Below, one piece after another: positions 23,013 to 36,449 of a stretch of DNA of 64,000 bases. Source of the stretch: Serinus canaria (Eukaryota > Chordata > Aves > Passeriformes > Fringillidae); contig NC_066333.1 in assembly GCF_022539315.1 (NCBI RefSeq), positions 14,447,501 through 14,511,500 on the forward strand, read 5' to 3'. Made by a program: the position numbers and the translations under genes. Position 1 is the first letter of the stretch; the number at the start of each line of letters is the position of its first letter. A model generated the notes under the pieces. The model was not told the DNA's origin. It saw only the letters and a program-made list of their open reading frames with translations, and did not search any database.

Positions 23013-25565
23013 CTCCTTTAGGAGAAAAAGCTGAGGAATAGATGTCACATAAATGATGTGAATTTTTTTTGTGAAATAGTGAAACAAGAATGTTAATTCT
23101 TCAATTCAGTCTTCTAACATCCAGCTGACACATCCTTGGCAGTTAGCACTCGATGAATTGGTGGTCTTAACTCAGTTCCAGGAGGACTGTTGGGCATAAC
23201 CAGAGGCAGTCTCTGTGCACAAACAAAGAATCCATGGGGATGGGAGGCAGTAACAATTTCCTTTCTGGGAGAACCTCTGCTGCATGCAGGAGACTGTGCT
23301 GGGAGAGTCTTCCTGCCAAAGTGTTCTGTGTGAACATATGGAGTAGAATGTAAGTCTTGGTCCTTCAGGAACTGCCAGTCAGCACTTTCCCAATACTCTC
23401 AGGGAGTAGTAAAAATGTAAACAGAGAAGCTATGTTAGGTCTCAGAATTACTCAGTGGCAGTTGTGCTCTTGCTAAAATCTCGGCAGGTCCAAGTGCAAA
23501 CACTTGGACATCTGGTGTCATGCTTGCCTGTGCTAGCTGCTGAAACAAATCCTTCTCAACACTATGCAGAAGTACTTTTTAAAGCAGTAAGTGCAAGCCT
23601 GGGTTCTGCAATCAAGCACACACTGAGCACAAAGGCTTTAAAAGACAGAAACGAAGTGAAAATGTCCGTGGTTTGAATGTACTGCTGTACAGGGATTTGA
23701 ATGCCCCTGCATTCACTAGAATAAAACAGTTTGGTCAAACAAGGTAAAACTGTCTAATGCCAAGCTGAATCCAAGGTGAAATGTTGAAAAAGTTGTTACA
23801 AAAGTCAATATTTAGAAACATTTCACTTATGTGCCTTCTCTGCACTTCTTTTTCTTGGCGAGGAGCTGGAACTTCAGAGATGCCACAGAAAGGAAATTTC
23901 TTCCTCTGTAATTTTCTATCTGCAAGTTTCAGACTTGAAGTGTGAAGGTGAATTAAAGAAGTATTTTAATCCAGAACTTCACCATGGAAACTTGTCCTCT
24001 GGGACAAGAGTATTTATTTTTGGTAGATTTCATACCCCTCTACACAATTCTGATCTTCTGAGACCTCACCTCTTTCCTTTTCATTCATTTTAAAGGTACC
24101 TCTTCAGTCCATACTTGTTGGGTGTTGTCCTTAAAAATTCTCCTTATTTTCATATAAAAAGATTTTTGTTCACCAGTTCTGACTCTGAGAGACCATGACT
24201 ACTTCATTCAAAGTAACCAGTACCAAAATAAAAAAGCCGCCTGACACATCTCTGCAAATCATGAGACTCCGGAACCATTCGCGTAAGAGACTGGTGAGAT
24301 TTTGAGTGAGGGTGGTGCGTGGAGAGGTGGAGTCATGCCCTCATAGGAGCACTACTTGCCTTTTCTCATTCGCCAGCTGATGTGACCTGTCTAGAAAACC
24401 AAGACCTGCTGAGACACTTGCTCTGGTGGGTACTGTACCATGAGGTGGGGTTGGACTGGCTTCCTCAGTTCTGCATCTCTGCACCACTACAGCATCCTGT
24501 TGCGTCTTGTGTCCCACATCACAAACTCTCCACGGTCTATTTCTGTTCTGCTTCACTCCAGCAGTTCATGAGGTGAGGAGCAAGTACCTCTGTAAGAGGG
24601 GAAAGAAAAAAGAGAACGTGGTCTTCAGCTTCCTGCTGGAGCAGGGCACTGCCACTGTTGCATGGCTCAAAGGAGATGGACAGGTGAAGGTCCACCAGGA
24701 CTGGTGGATGCAGAACACAATACAGCATTAATATTGTGCATGATTTGAGGTCATGGTTTCAGTATTGGCCATTGGAAGCAATTGGAAAGACTGGTGTATA
24801 CGATATGCCATTATCCTGGAATCCATATTTCATTTAGTTATCTTAGAGTGCGGTAGACTAAACCAGAAGATATTCCCACCAATTTCACTCTTACTCACTG
24901 CTTAGAGCTTTGATTTATGTTTGCAAGCATGTTCATGTGAGATGACCATGTCAGTTATTGCCATGCCTGTTTGCCTGGCCTCTGTTTGCCCACCCTCCAC
25001 TGCTTGGAGGTGAAATCCCATAGTGTCAGTGGGTGTCTGGGTTTGTCTCCTCAGCTCCTGCAGCTTTCTGTATAAATGCAGATTAAAGGCTACAGCAGTT
25101 TGTTTAAATGCTTAAATGTTGAGTTGTAGAGGGCAGTGTTTAAGCAACAGGGGCAGTCTTGTCAGAAACAGAGGTCTAACCTTAAGGAGAGAAAGGAACA
25201 GAACAGAGGACAAAAAATTGCTTCAGTCTTTTGTAAATCAGTTTACAAATGAGAGTCACAGTCCTGAGCCCAAATGCACATTAATTAACAGTTTGTAGTT
25301 GACTGGGAGATGGCAGCTGGAGTGGCTGAGGACTAGGCACTTATCTTGATTTTTAGTAACAAGAAATGTTACAGATGATATTTGAGTGGCAGTTTCAAAG
25401 GAGGAAGAGAAACGTGCTGTCTTAGTCTGCTTCTGTTTTCTAGGCTTATGCTATTTTGTTGTATTTACTGTGTAAGCAAGTTTCAGTTGAGCTGGTGGAA
25501 TTGGTCCGGAGGGTTGAGACTTTGGAATAAAGTGAAAGCAAGTTTTGTATGTCTTTGGGTTTTTT

Positions 25566-25567
<2 letters not shown>

Positions 25568-25596
<29 letters not shown>
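25568..25596. repeat. Poly(T) tract, 29 nt
   Basis: An uninterrupted run of T on the + strand. No polyadenylation signal or gene-like sequence is seen on its downstream side, so it is probably a simple homopolymer rather than the tail of a retrocopy. Confidence 0.9.
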
Positions 25597-26976
25597 GGGT
25601 GTATGGGGAGTAGTTTGGGCTTGAGTGTCCTGTTTTGTTTAATGATACCCCAGCAGTGGCACCAGTGGCAGAAATCTCACATTTTTTTTCATTGCAAAGC
25701 TATTTATTTAGAGGTATATGACCTGTCCACTCTAATGTGCATTTAAGTGGAATTTGTCTAAGTTAATAACTTCTGTCTTCACTCATAATTTTACAGATCT
25801 TTTCTTAAGGAGAAAGTCTCTCTTTCCCAGCAGTCTAAACATCAGGCAGTGACAGGAGCTAGATAGAAATGTCCCTGTCTGTTGTGTGTCTAGGTACTAT
25901 GATATTCAGTTGTCAGCAGAATTACGGAGTTCTTGGGTTTTTTTGTAGTGAATTCTTGCCTGTTACTGATTTGAGTAGAGTCTCAATGAGTTTACATAGC
26001 AATGATGACTCCAAATGCATAAGCTATTGATGTGTGGTACAACTACTAAAGCATGCATGAGCTGGAACTCTTGGCAGAATCTGAAGTGTTATGTAGGGTA
26101 TTCTTGCATAAAGAGTGTGATGCTAAATATTAGATGAAGCTGCTCCTCCCTAGCAGCTCATATCTGCTTTCCAGGTTTCGAATGCTACAGTTGCAGTGGC
26201 TGTTTCTTCAGCAAACCATCAAAATGAACCAAGAAAAACCTGCTATTTTTTTCATACCATGCACATCTTTCATTAAATAAAATACCAGGGAGGTATAGAT
26301 TCACTTCAGTGGTGGGAACACAGGTCTGCTCTTCCCTTCAAAAGCAACTGAAAAGCCGTTTGTCTGGCATGCTGCTTCATATCCTGTCCTGTTTGTATCC
26401 AAAAGCAAGGAGCCAGTCCATATTTCCCTGTCTGGATTTGCCACCAAGGATGTCCAGCGTGGACGCTGGGCCAGCAGAGCTGTGTGTGCTGTGTGCAGCC
26501 TGCACAGGCAGCCCTGCCTGCGCTCCTTCAGAAATGCGCGTGCGGATCGCAGCGTGCCGAAGGCTTTTAGGCAGCTTCCCGGACTGATTATTTCCTGTTA
26601 CCTGATTTTATGTATTCATAACCCTTATCCTTTTGGTCTCACTGAAATTTGTGAGGGCTCATTAATATATCTGAGTGAAAAGTTAGGAAGTTTAGTTTGA
26701 GGTGTTTCTTTGGTACCTCAAACTGAGCAGGCTGACGTGATTGATGCTGAGGCAGAGGAACAGCTCACAAACTGGCTGAGAGCAGGGACAGCAGCTTCCA
26801 GCAGCAGAGGGATAACCAAGAAAAGAGGGGTTTAAGTCCTAAGTCACTCTAGTTCTTAACAAAGTAAATGTGGCATACTTTTGTAAGTCAATTCAAGCAA
26901 TTTACCCTGACTTCTCCAAAAGCCAAGCATATTTAAAAACAGAAGAAATCCCTAAAGACACATTAAAAGTGTGGAC

Positions 26977-26993
26977 TTTTTTTTTTTTTTTTT
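26977..26993. repeat. Poly(T) tract, 17 nt
   Basis: An uninterrupted run of T, flanked by GTGGAC and CCTTAAAG. Confidence 0.9.
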
Positions 26994-29900
26994 CCTTAAA
27001 GAAAGTGAAACAAAAGTAATCTTGGGACTGTGCATTTCACTGAAGTAAAAATGTGACATCCAGTTTTATGAGGCTGTTACCAGCGGTAGGAAAGATACCA
27101 TGAGGGACATCCTGTGGTACTGGGGGTGTGTTTCACATTTGGGTGAGCTTAATAATGTAAAAGGACTGCCTAACTAATAATTTTTTTTAAGAGGTAATTT
27201 GTTTTATTTCTGGTTCCGAATATGTCATGAAAATAGGGTGACTTGAAGATTCTGTGGCAACCCAGAAGATGACAATATAAATTTGTGATGTGACTGTGAG
27301 AATACTAATATCCTCTGTCACTTGAAGCAAAATGACCTAACTTGTTTAAGAATTTTCTCCTTCTAATTGGGACAGCATGTAATTCCCCCACATTTCTGGC
27401 TAGTCACTTGGGTCAAAAGAATAAGTGTGCTTTGTCTGCCTGGATTCTCAAAGATATAAATCACTGGACCGTTTTCAGTTGTACATTGAAATTCTCTTTA
27501 TGGGTTCTCCTGGGGAAACCAGACACTGTCAGCTTTCCCTCCATGCCTGGCTCTGCTGTCTCTGTACACAGGAGCACCACAGCAGAAAGGAAGTTTGCTG
27601 TGCAGTCAAATGAATTTCACCCTTGCTCATAAGTTACAGTTTAACTCCAGAACCTGGCTGCCTTCACCTTTTTCTAAATTCTTGGCATTCAGCTGCCTCA
27701 TTTCCACTTGTCCTGGATAGTTTTCTTTTGCGAAGAAGTGGCTTCCTCACTCCACTTCCTTAGTAGTTCAGCTACATCTTTTGCTGCTGTAGACAGAATT
27801 TCCCCCTAGCACTCTTGCCTCACAGTCTGGTATTCCCACACTTAAAAAATATGCTTGCAGTGGTGCCACAAGCTGTCCCTTCTTATTTATGGATAGAATT
27901 GCAAATTTGATCCAGATGGTGCTGTTTTTTAAAGTCTGCTTCTGAAATCTGTTTGCAAGACATGATCTGCCTGAGCATATGCCTGATCATCTGTTTTTGG
28001 GAGATCTTCTTTCAGGATTCCAGAGTTATTTTTGCTGTATCAAAGTTGTGCTTCATTAAATGCCATGAGTCAGTGGAATGGGATGCTTTTGTTTGCCACA
28101 GCAGCAGAAGTAGTGTCTAAAATCTGCTTAAGGCTTACATGCTATTTTGTCAGAATTGTTTCTGAAAGACATAGTGCTCTTTGAGCCTAATGAGAAAAAA
28201 ATACTATTTTATGATCTGTAATTAATGATCCAAATAATAGTAATTACTAGCTTTATATCACGAGACATTTGACAGTAGTTGTAGCTATACTAGGGGTTTG
28301 GGTTTCTCAGTGTCAGTGCATTTGATAGTGCTTGTTCTGCCTGGCTGTGTCCAAGCTACCCACCTGCAGCTTGAACACAGTCCTTCTTGGTTTTTCTCGG
28401 GAACTTAGTCTCATGCAATTTGTATTGCCTCTTTTTCTTTTCTCTCATTCTGTTGTCTCTTTATGTGCCTACATTCCTTTGTTCTTAAAACTGACAAACA
28501 AAAATTATTTGGCATTTAGGATTCCTTATTTTTTTTAAGCATGTAAATTGTCACTAAATGCCATAAGGAGGGCTCTGACAGCTTCAGTTTTATGAGGTTG
28601 TATCTCTGAATAAAAAGGTCCATAGTTGTACAGCAGAGGTGTGTGGTGGAGTATGGTGAAGTCTGTGCTTCAGTCAAATTGAGATCAGCTTGTGGAATCA
28701 ATGTATGAGCAGTGAAAGTCTCAGAATTCAAAAGGCAAAGAATTAAAATAACTCTGTCCCCACCCCCACTCCCACAGACACCCTTCTGATTTTAAAGGCA
28801 GCTAAACTCTCATGGTTGATAGGCCTCTGCTCGATATCCTTTGCCATGCAGTTCATTTGTTGGTCCATAATCAACAATTTTAACATACTCAGCTTTTTGT
28901 TCTTCTTGGTAGAAATCATGCTGGCAGATTAGCAAGGAGGAGCATGGGTGGCATTATCATCTTCTGTGGAATGCCCAAACTATGCCTGTCCAAGGGACAC
29001 AGCTCTGGTTTGTCCATACGTTTAAGCCCATTAGTATCTGGCTTGGAGGAGACTGAGTAACTAGTGACTGTGGGTGGGAAAATAGGATGGCTTTTGTCCT
29101 GAAGTTTCAAATCACCATGGTTGTGGTGTAAAAAAGACTTGCAAACCAGAAATATTTTATCATCACTTTCACAAATTCAGGGCCAACAGAACTTGGCAAA
29201 ACTTGCTTTTGAGTGTTAGTGCCACACTGCACAGAACATGTAGGACAGTGACCCAAGGACTCTTTGAGGCAACCTGTAGCCACTGTAGCCACTAAACAGA
29301 TACATGCTTTGGTGTATAGGATTTTTGAGGCAATTTGGCTTTTCTGTTTCAGTGGATATAAACTTCAGCAGTGTGTTAAGTGCTTGGTAAAAGAGGCTGG
29401 AGCTCTCTGCTGCAGGATAATTGTTCGGTTGCTTTGGTGTTGTGGCTTTTTGACAGTTGTTTCCATAACCTTCCAACCCAGAGCAATGCATGTATCTTTA
29501 GACAACGTGTTTATAAGAGTAGCCTCTGGAAGACGTTGTGACACCAGAAACCACTAGTATTTGTGCACTACTACTTGAATAGTTGATTAAATTGATATAT
29601 AGGATTGGGAGAAGTTAGAGCTGCCTCATCCGTCTTACCAAGAGTCACCTATCAGCAGTAACAAGCTCTTTTAAAAAGTCGCTCTCTTGACAACTAAATG
29701 ATGTTAACTGATGAGCAGTTTTGAAGTTTGTTCCTTGGAGGAATTTGCTGTTGTCCCTGCCCTCTGTGGTACTTCTGGAAATGTGAGGACTTGCACGCAC
29801 ATCAGGAGCACCAGCAGTCCAGAGAGGTGAGTGTGTGCTTGCACAAGGAGCAGATGGACAAGCACACCGATCATCCTGCCTGCTAGTGCCACCCTGGTGG

Positions 29901-32900
29901 CCATGCAGCTCTGCAAAAGGAGGACTCTACTGCCTCAAATTGTCTTCAGGTCAGCAGAGTGCCGAGGTGGTTATTTAGGATGTGGACTTGTCCTTTGTAT
30001 CTTGTGCATTGTACTGCTGAGTGAACTTTGACAAGGTTTGTTTTAAATCACATAGATTCCTGAAATCAGGGAGTGGGTTTTAATTCCATGTCGATACTGC
30101 CTCAAACAGCCATATTCAAAATGTAAACCACTGTATTGTCTCACAGCAGGACACTCACTGTTGCATTAACCCTTGCTGAGAAGGCCTTCTCCCTTCTGCA
30201 CTGCTTTTTAACTAATTGGAATAAAATGGAACAAAAATATAGTTTTGATAATTTTTATTCGTATTAGCAGGGAAGTCATAGCTAGTTTCCACACTTCCAT
30301 TTCCCACTAGTTTTCATCTTTGCAAAAAATCATGGCATTGTAGATATCTAGGGAGTGTGGAAAGAGGCAAGAATGCAGGAACGGGTGAAATTTTCCTTAT
30401 CATATGGCCCAATTAAATAATTAATTCTGTGGGTTTGTGTCTCAGGTTTCATGGGGCAGTAGTGGTTTTACTATGGCTCTTGGTTTTAGCACCAGATTTC
30501 CCCCTTTTTGGCATGGTAATTGTCAAAAAACTGGCCAGCATGGACTGTAGGCCCTTTCAAGCTGACACCTGTTGCCATCTTTATTTTTTTTTTTTTCTTT
30601 TTTGCACACTACAGTGTTAATAAAGTAGTTTTGCCCAGTGAATGAGAGCAGGTGAAATCAGTGCAGTCAGAATTCATGTTGTAAAGGGGAACTCAAGTGA
30701 ATTGTTTATCTGTGTTGCTGCTTCCTCCCAGTTAACTGATGCAGAAGTTACAGCTTCAGTGTACAGATTTTCCCTTGAAACTCGCTGTACAAGACAGAGG
30801 AACTGCTACCTTTGCAGAGGTTTTGCTGTTATCAGAGAGCTGCGTTATCACACGAGCTGTCTGCCCATGCATTCAGCACGGGGGGCGGCGGGGGCTGTTC
30901 TGTTCTGCAGCCTAAGAATGGCTGCAGAGGCCTGGGAGCCATTTTAAGGACAGGTGCCAGTGTTTGAGAGCTTTGCCTTCCCTTTCCTGCACACATCAAC
31001 ATCTCTGAGAAGTATCAGTTTGATTTAGAGGGAGACACAGAAAAAAATACGGGATGGGAAAGGGAACAGGAAAGAGAAAAATTGCCGGGTTGGTGGGGGA
31101 AGGGGAGAAGTGGCCAAGGAAAGGGAAATGAAGACAGACAGAGAAAGAACTGTTTCCTCATTTATAAGGAAAGGGAGCCTTCAAATCAGGATGACTGAAT
31201 TCAGCTGTTCAGGCCACTTTATACCCATGAACTTGCAATTAAATGCGGAAGTGGTGAACAAAAGACGAGCTAAAAGAAGATATTGTTGAATAGTCGGCAT
31301 TGGAGGATGTAGAGGGAAACTCAGAAAATGGACAGAGCCCAAGTCATGAATAAGCACTCAGTTTCCTGGGATTCTGCTGTGGGTGGGAGGAGTGCTGGAG
31401 GTGCTGGAGGCCTCTGTCATTCAGAGGCGCTGCAGTGGCAGAGACCCTTTGTGCTTCTCCCCTGGTTGCTGCCACAAAGAGAGGTTTTATTCAATTTCAT
31501 GGTGCTGAGTCGACAGGCCTCTTTCTACCAAGCAAGGGGTTTATTCCCCAGGCCAAGCTCTCAGAGAGGCTCTGTGAACCTTGACTGTTGTTTGGCTTGG
31601 AAGTATATTGTCTGCTGCTTGAATTTTTTTTTGATCTTTTGCCTAGATAACCTCAACTGGTTCCTGTTTTGCTTTGGGAAATTACACATGCCTGATTAGT
31701 TTTTCCTGGATTATTTCACAGTATGGAGACATCCAAAAGAAGTCATGACTGTTACCTCATGGGCTGGCCAGATGGTTCTGAAGTCTTTTTGGTGTTTTTA
31801 TTTTTTTTGGGGGGGAGGGGATGTAATACAGAGTAAAAGCTTGCCTACTCTCCTAATGGCAGTTCACTCACATTTCTAGCAATCTGTGCTGGTGAGAGGT
31901 AATCCCCACTTATTCCTGGGAGTCCACATGCTTCTTGTTTCTGGTCAGAAGGTAAACTAGTATAATCAAAACATTATCTAGAGCTTGGAAAGCATTTGGG
32001 GATTCTTTGGTCTGGAATATGGCGGGTGGGGGTGTGAGGTTCTTGGGAACCAGGAGCCAACAGTGATTTGACAGCTTAGGATAAAGCTGTCACATTTATT
32101 CCCTTGCCTTATATCTTTTGAGTAATGGAGTGGAAATAGATCTTCTTAGTGTTTATGAAGACCTTAGTAGAACACAAAGGATGCTATGTTGAATTTAATA
32201 ATATTAGATCTACAAAAATTAATACCTTTGAGAACTGAATAGATGTTCTTGTGCCATAATCTGCCAAACTCACTAAAGCAGAGGAGATTTAACTTCAGTA
32301 AGGAGTCAACAGAAAAGGAACACATTCTTTAGGATCAAGCCTCATCTCATGAGTCTTTGCCAAACATCTGAAATGCTCATGTATTAAAGATTGTTCTGTA
32401 AACTAGTTTTTTGGGGGTTTTATTACTCTGAGGACTGAAGCAATGTTCAGATTGTAGTACATGATTTAAACTGAAGCATGTATATTATTAGTAGGGACTA
32501 CAGTATGTCTTGAGTCCACAGAGAGTGAAAGTAGGTCATTCTTAGTCTTTGTAGCATTTCAACTCCATTACCAGTTTGCCTCAGCCTGTGAAATCAGACT
32601 GATGGAAGCCCTTGAATGGGGTGGTTATTTTCATAGCCTCTCTGACTGATTCTGTCATAACATTCTGCTAGTTCCTTTTATCTTCTTTCCAAGGTTGCTT
32701 CTTGTTTGATGGTTTTGAAGGTTATTTTATTTCTTTCACACGTACAGGGTTGGATTTGAGATGCTGGTGACCCATGTTGGTGCTGCTGTGGAAAGGACAA
32801 CAAGCAGATTTTTCTGTTAGCATTTGGCAGAGCAGAGATACAGAATGCTGATGCAAAGCTTGTAGTTCCTTTTGTTGGCACAGTGCTATGTGGATTAGGC

Positions 32901-35900
32901 ATTGTTGTAAAGGAGACATTTGGCTGCCTCATGCCAGTTGTCTGCACATTGTCTCTACAATGCAAATGTAGTTGTTGCATTTATGACTTCTTACAGTCAA
33001 GTATGCTGGCACCAGATACCATGCTGCACTACCCACTGTCAGACAGATTTGTCCAGGAATATGGTGGGACCAGCTTTGTGTGGATTTGGGGTTCTGTGCC
33101 TAACACACCTTGCTACCCACATAATACACTCCTTCACACTGCAAGGTGTGGCCAGATGTGACTGGGAAACCCACTGAAAGTTTCACCTTTTGCTGATATC
33201 AATATAAGCAACTGCTTTGATCACAAACTATGACATGATTGGAAGTCTGGGACTGACATGCAGCCTTAAGTATGTTATCACATTTTCTTGGATTGGATGG
33301 AGGAACCCCCTAAAAGTTTTATGGAACTTTCCAAGTTTGCAGAAGAACTGGATTAGCAGTCATGGAACAGGATCTGTCTTAAATACATGCTATCAATATA
33401 TGCCTGCTGCTTGTAGTCAGCATTGTCAGGCTTGGATGGAGTGTGAAGTAAAGCATCTCCCCAAAGTGAGATTGCTTCTGTCTCCCAAAGTTTTGTTTGT
33501 AGTTAGGGAAAGCTTTGCTGTGAGTTTTACTTGCAGTAGTTAATCTCTCCCATCATTTCCAATTTTCAGTACTTCTGGCTAATTTGGTAATTTGACCTTT
33601 GTGCAAAGATTCCTGTCTAAGGGAAAGAGTGCCTGTTTATGATTTTTATTTCCTTCCTCTCTGTTTTCCAGCATATGGGAAAAACTGTGAACTAATCAAT
33701 GTTGATTAAATTTATTCTGCATTGTCATCTACACGATTTAATCAAAACCTCTGGGACTGCATTTTGCTTTGCTGGCATGAACGTTCTGTCTCATGAGGCC
33801 TTTCAGGCTGCTGCATTAGTGGTCCTTGCTGCCTAACCCAAATTCCTGGAAGGACCATTGCCCTGTGGCAGGCGTGTATTTGCCTGTTTCTGAAAACACT
33901 CAGCTTCCAGTGGCATTTCTAGAGCTGTCTGTGACCAGCTGGCCAGCACATAGCCCGTGATTCCTTACTTGAGCAGAGATGGGTGGAAATGGAGAACAGA
34001 CTCAGGGGAGGATGGGATGAACAACAGGAGAAAGACAAGACTTTAGGTTCAAGTTGAAATCGAAGTCAGGTAGAGGAAATCAACCTTTCTATTCTTAGCA
34101 AGACTGATTGTATATTAGCAGCTGAAATTGACATCTGTTAAAGATCTTGTGTTGCAGTCCTGCACTCACAGCTATAATGAAGCACTGTAAAGGAGATACA
34201 CATTAGAAAAACTCTGTCCCTAGCTTCAGATGAACTCTTGGCTCAGTGTGAACAGATGTCCCTTCCCACTCTTATTCAGGTTTCACTTTAATTTCAAAAT
34301 AAAGAGAAAAAAATTGTCTTGGTTTAGATAATATTTATTCTTTTCTGTAATAAGGACTCAATGTAAAAAGGTAGTGTCACAGTAACAATTTACACTGTGT
34401 GTTAGCAGGACTCTTGAGTAATGTAATACAAACAGATGCAGCAGCTACAGTGCCCTTGGTAGCAGGACCAGCATTTTAAAAATACACGTGTATGGGGAAG
34501 TTAAAAAAGAGGGCAAGGAAAACTGAGTAATATCAGACAACATGTTGGTAGGGGTTGAGTTGTGCCAAGGGATGTAATGGAAAGAGATTGCCCTCTGCTG
34601 CAAACTGGTTGGCCTGTTTATTGGATTCAGCGAAGACAGGTGATGCTGGTCCATGATTTTCAGGAAAGAGCAATTTGTCTCAAAGGCCGAAGCACAGGCT
34701 TAGTACTCAAGGAGAGATCCAGCACTGCAAGTTAGTGTGGCTGAGAATGAGGGGCGGTGTTACAGAGGAAATGCTGTCTGTCTCAGTGGTACACCGAGTA
34801 AGGGATACAGCTGCCTCCTAACTCAGTATATCTGAGAGGGAAGGAGTTGAACGATGGGCTTTGTATGTAGCTCACATGCAGTTGAGTGGAGCTCAGTAAT
34901 GCAGCTTGTGGTTTGTGTTATGGCTGCTGTGCTCTTTTTATTTCATGGCTGCTGTGACTCCTGCATTTTCCCCTGAAGGTTTCACCCGTTTGCATATCTA
35001 CACTTGACCAGCCTCACTGATGTGAGGTGATGGGGTGTGGGAGTAAACTATTCAAACTGAAAAACCCTTAACTGGTTCTGTCTGGAAAGGAGAGCCCCTT
35101 CAGTGATTCCTCTGACTAGCAGTTCTTTGAATATGGGTACAAGTTCAGGCCATTGTGAGATAGCTACACACACCTTTCCGTCCGCCTGAAGAATGCGGAC
35201 CTGCTGTGGGTTGACTGGGCAGTCTTGACAGCTCAAGTGTAAACGTAGTGAATCTTATGCTCCCCCTTCTGATGGATTTAATTTTCTGAAGTGTAAATCT
35301 GTCTTTTTTATTAACACTCGAATCCTATTAAAAAGAAAAGGCAAACATTTAATTAAGTTTGTCACCAGAGTTTTCTCTAAGGATGAAGTAACCAAAGATA
35401 GTAGAGTGGGTTATAAAAGTCAGGGAAAACTATTTATTTACTTTGTAATGTCTGGTATAGGTTTTGGAGTTTCTGGGTTTTAGTTGGGAAACCTGTGAGC
35501 AGAAGGTGGTTTAGGAATTTTGTTTCAGTCCTGAGTGAACTGTCAGGTATTCTTTGTTCTTGTGGCACATGCATTTTTTAACAGTCTGAATCTTTCTTGC
35601 CTGTGTGTTGTTCTGATTCCCTCAGAACGCTTGTGGAAGCTGGGGCACAGCAATGGGCTCACTGAGCTGCCGTTGGCTGGAGCTCCCTTGGCAATCACTG
35701 TTCTCATCTGTTGTTGTACATTATTCAGAAGCAGTCGAGTGGAGACAATTTTATAGAAATTCACAGGAAGAAAACGAGGGCAGCTCTCCAGGAGATGGTT
35801 CTGCCTGGTAGTACATTCTCCCTGATGAGACCACTGCAGAGCGGCGCTACACCGAGATTGTGTTTCCTCCTCACGAGTTACTTGTTGTGGACACCAATCA

Positions 35901-36391
35901 AAGAGAGCTCAGGAATAATGCAGAGGTGTTTTTAAATCCTCCTATATTCCTTGCATCTTAAAGACCTTTTGTAGTTGTTCAGTGCAGCATTTACAAGGTT
36001 TAAACCTCTACCTGCAAAGATAATGACAAATAATAAAAATACTTAGCAAGATCCCAGAGTATTCTAGTCACATGTGTCTGGCCCCAGGTGAGAATTACAG
36101 CTTGATGCTGAGAGGGTAAGTAAACAAAGTAAGAAGGAGTCCCTTCCAGAAGGAGTAGGGAGATCAAAGTAAGGTGTTGGACAAATGATGCTACAAAATA
36201 TCCCTGAAGGTTTGCTGTACTTGGGTAGTGCCAATGAGAGCAAAGTCCTGCAAGGTGTTCCATATTAGAAAAAAACATCTGAGATCTGTCCAAGTAGCAC
36301 TACCTGAGCTTGAGTAATTTGGTGTCCACCAGATATCACTGAGGTCACTGAAAAAATGCATACTTGGGATATTGGAAAATTGGATAGATGT

Positions 36392-36449
36392 CTGAAGCTG
36401 ACTGGGGCAACTGAAGATTTCTGAAGCTGATTGGAGCAACTGAAGGTTT
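36392..36449. repeat. Two-copy 29-bp tandem duplication
   Basis: Two adjacent 29-bp copies begin CTGAAGCTGACTGGGGC at 36392 and CTGAAGCTGATTGGAGC at 36421, with three mismatches between them. This is a small local duplication. It has no evident coding role. Confidence 0.9.

Larger units (their letters stand above)
23013..36391. other. Intron 1 segment without recognised genes
   Basis: No exon or RNA gene is recognised. It includes a 29-T run (25568-25596), a 17-T run (26977-26993), a T/C-rich run near 30583-30602 and a T-then-G run at about 31798-31820. There is also a GC patch with a 7-bp inverted repeat, CCAGCGT-GG-ACGCTGG, at 26454-26469. The open frames are short and without recognisable domains. 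Confidence 0.55.
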
